From: an uncultured Actinomycetes bacterium
GTDB lineage: Bacteria; Actinomycetota; Acidimicrobiia; Acidimicrobiales; RAAP-2
Direction of reading: 5' to 3'
Assembly: GCA_903893745.1 (NCBI GenBank)
Contig: CAITNF010000009.1
Location: forward strand, 62,001 to 126,000
Length of the DNA: 64,000 bases
Part shown: positions 61,376-64,000 of the stretch, one piece after another
Numbering within the stretch: position 1 is the stretch's first letter
Layout: the number at the start of each line of letters is the position of its first letter
Translations under genes and position numbers: made by a program
Notes under the pieces: generated by a model
Seen by the model: only the letters and a program-made list of their open reading frames with translations
What the model was told of the DNA's origin: nothing
Databases searched by the model: none

Positions 61376-63003
61376 ACCAGCACGGCTCCGCCGAGCGTCG
61401 CGCGCACGAGCGTGTGTTCGGGCGTGACCTCGAAGAAGGCGAACTGCTCAAAGGCCTCGGCCAGGGCACGCGCGACGTCAAAGTGGGCACCAAAAATTGC
61501 GACACCCGCTTCGTCGGGCCACTGACCCGAGGGGTCGCGCGCAACCGTGCGCCACAGCTCGTGGCCGTGAGCGACTACCACCATCTCGAGTTCCCGACGA
61601 CGCGCGACGTTCTCGTCAAGACTCGAGCGTCGCGAGTAGGGATTGTCCGCAGCGACTACGAAGAACGAACCTCGCTCGCGGGCGACGTCGCGCGCCGAGT
61701 GACGTAACCCGTCAGCGGACTCCACCTCTACCAGCGTCGGTGGTGACTGATAGTGCGCCACGAGTGAGGGGTCGAGTGACGGTCGCGGGGCCGCGAAGGT
61801 CTCGGCGAAGATCACCGCCGCGCGAGTCGTGGCCGACGTGCGCGGACTCGCGGTGACGTCGTAGGCGTGCTGGGTAAAGGGCAGCTCGACGTAGTACGCG
61901 GGCGCCAGGGCCACTGCGCGAAACGCGTCAACGAAACCACGCGCGACGTGCACGTCAACCAAGGTGTCATTACCACCTTGGACCACGAGAAAGGGCGGGG
62001 CGTCAACCGATAGTCGATGCAGGGGCGAGAGCGACCGGTAGAGATCTTCGTGGCCGTCGTAGGGGGTCTGCACCACTCGCGCCGCGAGGAGTGCGCGCAG
62101 TCCCTCACCGAGGCCGTGCCAGTGGGCTTCGTCGCCCGTCATCTCGAGCACGCCGTAAAAGGAGATACAGGCGCGAACCGACCAGTCCGTCACGTTCGAC
62201 ATCTCCAGGGGCCGCCACGTCGGGTCATTCGCACTCAGCGCCACGAGGGCCGCCAGGTGACCGCCGGCTGAACTACCCGATACCACCACGCGCGACGGGT
62301 CACCCCCGTACTCAACAATGTGTTGTTTGATCCAACCGAGCGTTCTCGTGACGTCCTCAATCTGCGCGGGCCACGCGTGCTGGGGCGCCAGTCGGTAGTT
62401 ACAGGCCACCACCACCCAACCCCGGGCGGCGAACTCGTGCAGCATCGGGCGACCCTGCTCGCGTTTGTCGCCGTAGCTCCAGGCCCCCCCGTGCACGTAG
62501 AACATCACCGGGCTGTCCCCGGGCGCGTGCGACGAACGCCACACATCGAGACGGTGACGCGGTTCTGGTCCGTAGACCACGTTGCGCGTGACCACGAGGT
62601 CTCGCGGATGAAACGAAAGTTGCAGGGCCGTGCGCCACCACGACCCAAAACGATCGTCGCTGGGTCCCGGCAGCACGAGCGGGCGACGAGGACTGGTCGC
62701 CAGTGCGCGTCGCACAATACGTCGGGCGTAAAAACTGATGGCCACGATGGCCAAATTCTCCATCACGACCAGCGTGACGAGCACGATCAATAACACGGCT
62801 AGCCAGTGGTCGCGCGGCCATCCCCACCACCAGAGCAGGCCCACAAGCCCGGCCTCGACGACGATGGCCTGGACACCCAGCTCGCCCGCGGTCCAGCCGA
62901 CGGGAAAGGCCAAGACCGCGAAGAGACCACGGCGTCCCGGGCGAAGAGCGGTGGCTGCCGCAATAATCAGCCATACAGAAATCACCGCAACGACGTAGGC
63001 CAT
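61372..63003 (-). CDS. Membrane-anchored alpha/beta hydrolase with DUF3293-like tail
   Basis: Probable esterase or lipase of 543 residues. Three or four membrane segments (residues 1-95), then a hydrolase domain with oxyanion HGGAW (171-175) and nucleophile GSSAGG (243-248), GGNDTLVDVHVARG carrying the acid, and FTQHAYDV with the histidine. The last roughly 125 residues resemble DUF3293 (SFFVVAADNPYSRRSS, ENVARRRELE, EAGVAIFG). ATG 63003 begins the first membrane segment; the longer ORF is a shadow. Substrate unknown. Divergent from the LLM gene, 45 nt between starts. Confidence 0.8.
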   Translation of the reverse strand: MAYVVAVISVWLIIAAATALRPGRRGLFAVLAFPVGWTAGELGVQAIVVEAGLVGLLWWWGWPRDHWLAVLLIVLVTLVVMENLAIVAISFYARRIVRRALATSPRRPLVLPGPSDDRFGSWWRTALQLSFHPRDLVVTRNVVYGPEPRHRLDVWRSSHAPGDSPVMFYVHGGAWSYGDKREQGRPMLHEFAARGWVVVACNYRLAPQHAWPAQIEDVTRTLGWIKQHIVEYGGDPSRVVVSGSSAGGHLAALVALSANDPTWRPLEMSNVTDWSVRACISFYGVLEMTGDEAHWHGLGEGLRALLAARVVQTPYDGHEDLYRSLSPLHRLSVDAPPFLVVQGGNDTLVDVHVARGFVDAFRAVALAPAYYVELPFTQHAYDVTASPRTSATTRAAVIFAETFAAPRPSLDPSLVAHYQSPPTLVEVESADGLRHSARDVARERGSFFVVAADNPYSRRSSLDENVARRRELEMVVVAHGHELWRTVARDPSGQWPDEAGVAIFGAHFDVARALAEAFEQFAFFEVTPEHTLVRATLGGAVLV

Positions 63004-63048
63004 ACTCCATTGTGGTCGGCGTGACGTAAGGAGAGCAAACTCCCTACC

Positions 63049-63963
63049 ATGGACGACGTGAGTTCTATTCCTGCCAACCTCGAAGCGCTCCGCGGTACCG
63101 TCGGTATCTGGACTACCACCCACGAGTCACTTCCGGCGTCTCAGAGCGGGGAAATCGCGGCCGAGCTCGAATCACTCGGTTACAGCGCGATGTGGATCCC
63201 CGAAGCGTGGGGTCGAGAGGCCTTCACCAGTGCGGGCCTCTTGCTTAGTGCCACCTCCACCATCACGATTGCGACCGGCATTGCCAATATTTGGGGTCGT
63301 GACGCCGTCGCCGCGGCCAACGCCGCGAAGACCCTCAATGCCGCGTTTGGTGACCGCTTCGTGCTCGGACTCGGCGTCAGCCACCAACCACTCGTCGAGC
63401 GACTGCGCGGTCACGACTACGTCAGTCCCCTGCACGCAATGCGCGAGTACCTCACCGCGATGGACGCCGCGCCCATGTTTGCTCCCGAAGGTGATCGTCG
63501 AGTCGCCCGAGTAATTGCCGCACTCGGTCCCAAGATGCTCGAACTCGGGGCCACGTTGGCGGACGGCGTGCATCCGTACCTCGTGACTCCCGAACACACG
63601 GCTATTGCCCGGGCCGCGGTCGGTGACAAGTTCGTCGGCGTCGAACAGGCGGTGGTACTCGGCGAGACCCGCGAGGAGTTTCTCGCCCGCGCGCACGCCC
63701 ACCTCGAGATCTACACCGGCCTCGATAACTACCGCCAGAGCTGGCGACGCCTGGGCTTTAGCGACGACGACTTTGTACGCGGTGGTTCAGAACGACTCTG
63801 TGACGCCATGGTGGTGCACGGCGACGAGAGTGCCATACTCGCTCGCGTGCACGAGCATCGAGAGGCCGGAGCCGACCACGTCTGTCTCCAAGTGCTCGGG
63901 GCCGATCTGGCCGCGCCCCCATTGGCCCAGTGGCGGCGGCTCGCCCCGGTCGTCGTTCGATGA
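63049..63963 (+). CDS. LLM-class F420-dependent oxidoreductase (TIGR03620-like)
   Basis: TIM-barrel oxidoreductase of 304 residues using coenzyme F420. GYSAMWIPEAWGREAFTSAGLLL in part (LGYSAMWIPEAWG), ATGIANIWGRD, GDRFVLGLGVSHQPLVE in part, and the final SERLCDAMVVHGDE...HVCLQVLG are family features. It could be FMN-dependent, as some LLM enzymes are; the GIANIWGRD motif favours F420. ATG start as annotated. The next gene begins within its stop (ATGA). Confidence 0.88.
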   Translation: MDDVSSIPANLEALRGTVGIWTTTHESLPASQSGEIAAELESLGYSAMWIPEAWGREAFTSAGLLLSATSTITIATGIANIWGRDAVAAANAAKTLNAAFGDRFVLGLGVSHQPLVERLRGHDYVSPLHAMREYLTAMDAAPMFAPEGDRRVARVIAALGPKMLELGATLADGVHPYLVTPEHTAIARAAVGDKFVGVEQAVVLGETREEFLARAHAHLEIYTGLDNYRQSWRRLGFSDDDFVRGGSERLCDAMVVHGDESAILARVHEHREAGADHVCLQVLGADLAAPPLAQWRRLAPVVVR

Positions 63964-64000
63964 GACCGCTCACCGTCGACGTACACATTGGCGCACCCGT
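63960..64000 (+). CDS. Truncated gene at window edge
   Basis: ATG at 63960 overlaps the LLM stop by 4 nt, and thirteen codons (MRPLTVDVHIGAP) are visible before the window ends. The pattern of a strand then a GAP turn is common at the start of SRPBCC proteins, but this is a guess from very little sequence. Confidence 0.5.
   Translation, partial: MRPLTVDVHIGAP

Noticed and set aside
1-64000. tRNA, rRNA, CRISPR, insertion sequence or prophage
   Set aside because: I saw no T-arm/acceptor pattern outside genes, no spaced direct repeats, and no transposase, integrase or phage protein. A tRNAscan and repeat search could still reveal something small.

Overview
The window reads as chromosome of a compact, moderately GC-rich actinobacterium, most likely class Acidimicrobiia. 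The evidence is gene content: a WhiB regulator beside a PdtaS-type kinase, a mycofactocin cluster, a TIGR03620-type F420-dependent oxidoreductase, the MSMEG_4193/DUF3090/SCO1664 gene trio, DUF3107, and secreted Ig-repeat proteins. The taxonomic call is inference, because no 16S rRNA gene is present. I found no rRNA, tRNA, insertion sequence, prophage or CRISPR array.

Layout. 1-4.4 kb: a secreted Ig-repeat protein and an unusual pyruvate kinase. 4.2-7.4 kb: a vitamin B12 importer (btuFCD) behind a cobalamin riboswitch. 7.6-14.4 kb: an amine/polyamine block (APC permease, glutamine-synthetase-like ligase, aldehyde dehydrogenase, SDR, homospermidine synthase). 14.6-16.8 kb: a second Ig-repeat protein sharing its C-terminal modules with the first. 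17.0-23.2 kb: a mycofactocin locus (mftA, a 35-residue precursor, then mftB, mftC, mftD and a coupled SDR; mftF divergent; an NDMA-type alcohol dehydrogenase). 23.2-32.7 kb: argS, aconitase, SulP transporter, PIG-L deacetylase, DEAD helicase, Bcp peroxiredoxin, DedA. 32.7-38.4 kb: a Fpg/Nei glycosylase, an FrhB-like iron-sulfur flavoprotein, the MSMEG_4193 trio and etfBA. 38.4-46.8 kb: GDPD, whiB/pdtaS, PHP phosphoesterase, DUF3107, dGTPase, SDR, SRPBCC, Mrp and a SufR-like regulator. 46.8-53.9 kb: gmd followed by a complete System I cytochrome c maturation operon, ccmABCDEFGHI, including a tiny ccmD. 54.0-64.0 kb: glycosyltransferase, TetR, acyl-CoA dehydrogenase with an operator palindrome, cold-shock protein, cysS, valS, a membrane esterase with a DUF3293-like tail, an LLM oxidoreductase and a truncated gene at the edge.

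The layout is very tight. Six of ten convergent gene pairs interlock their stop codons in a shared 4-nt sequence, and most operon neighbours overlap at start and stop. Several starts were moved downstream of the longest ORF on the basis of ribosome binding sites and family alignments. The strongest system-level results are the mycofactocin locus, which lacks mftE here, the gmd-ccm ten-gene overlapping chain, the B12 riboswitch with an apparent Shine-Dalgarno-sequestering arm, and the pair of Ig/OmpA-like surface proteins.
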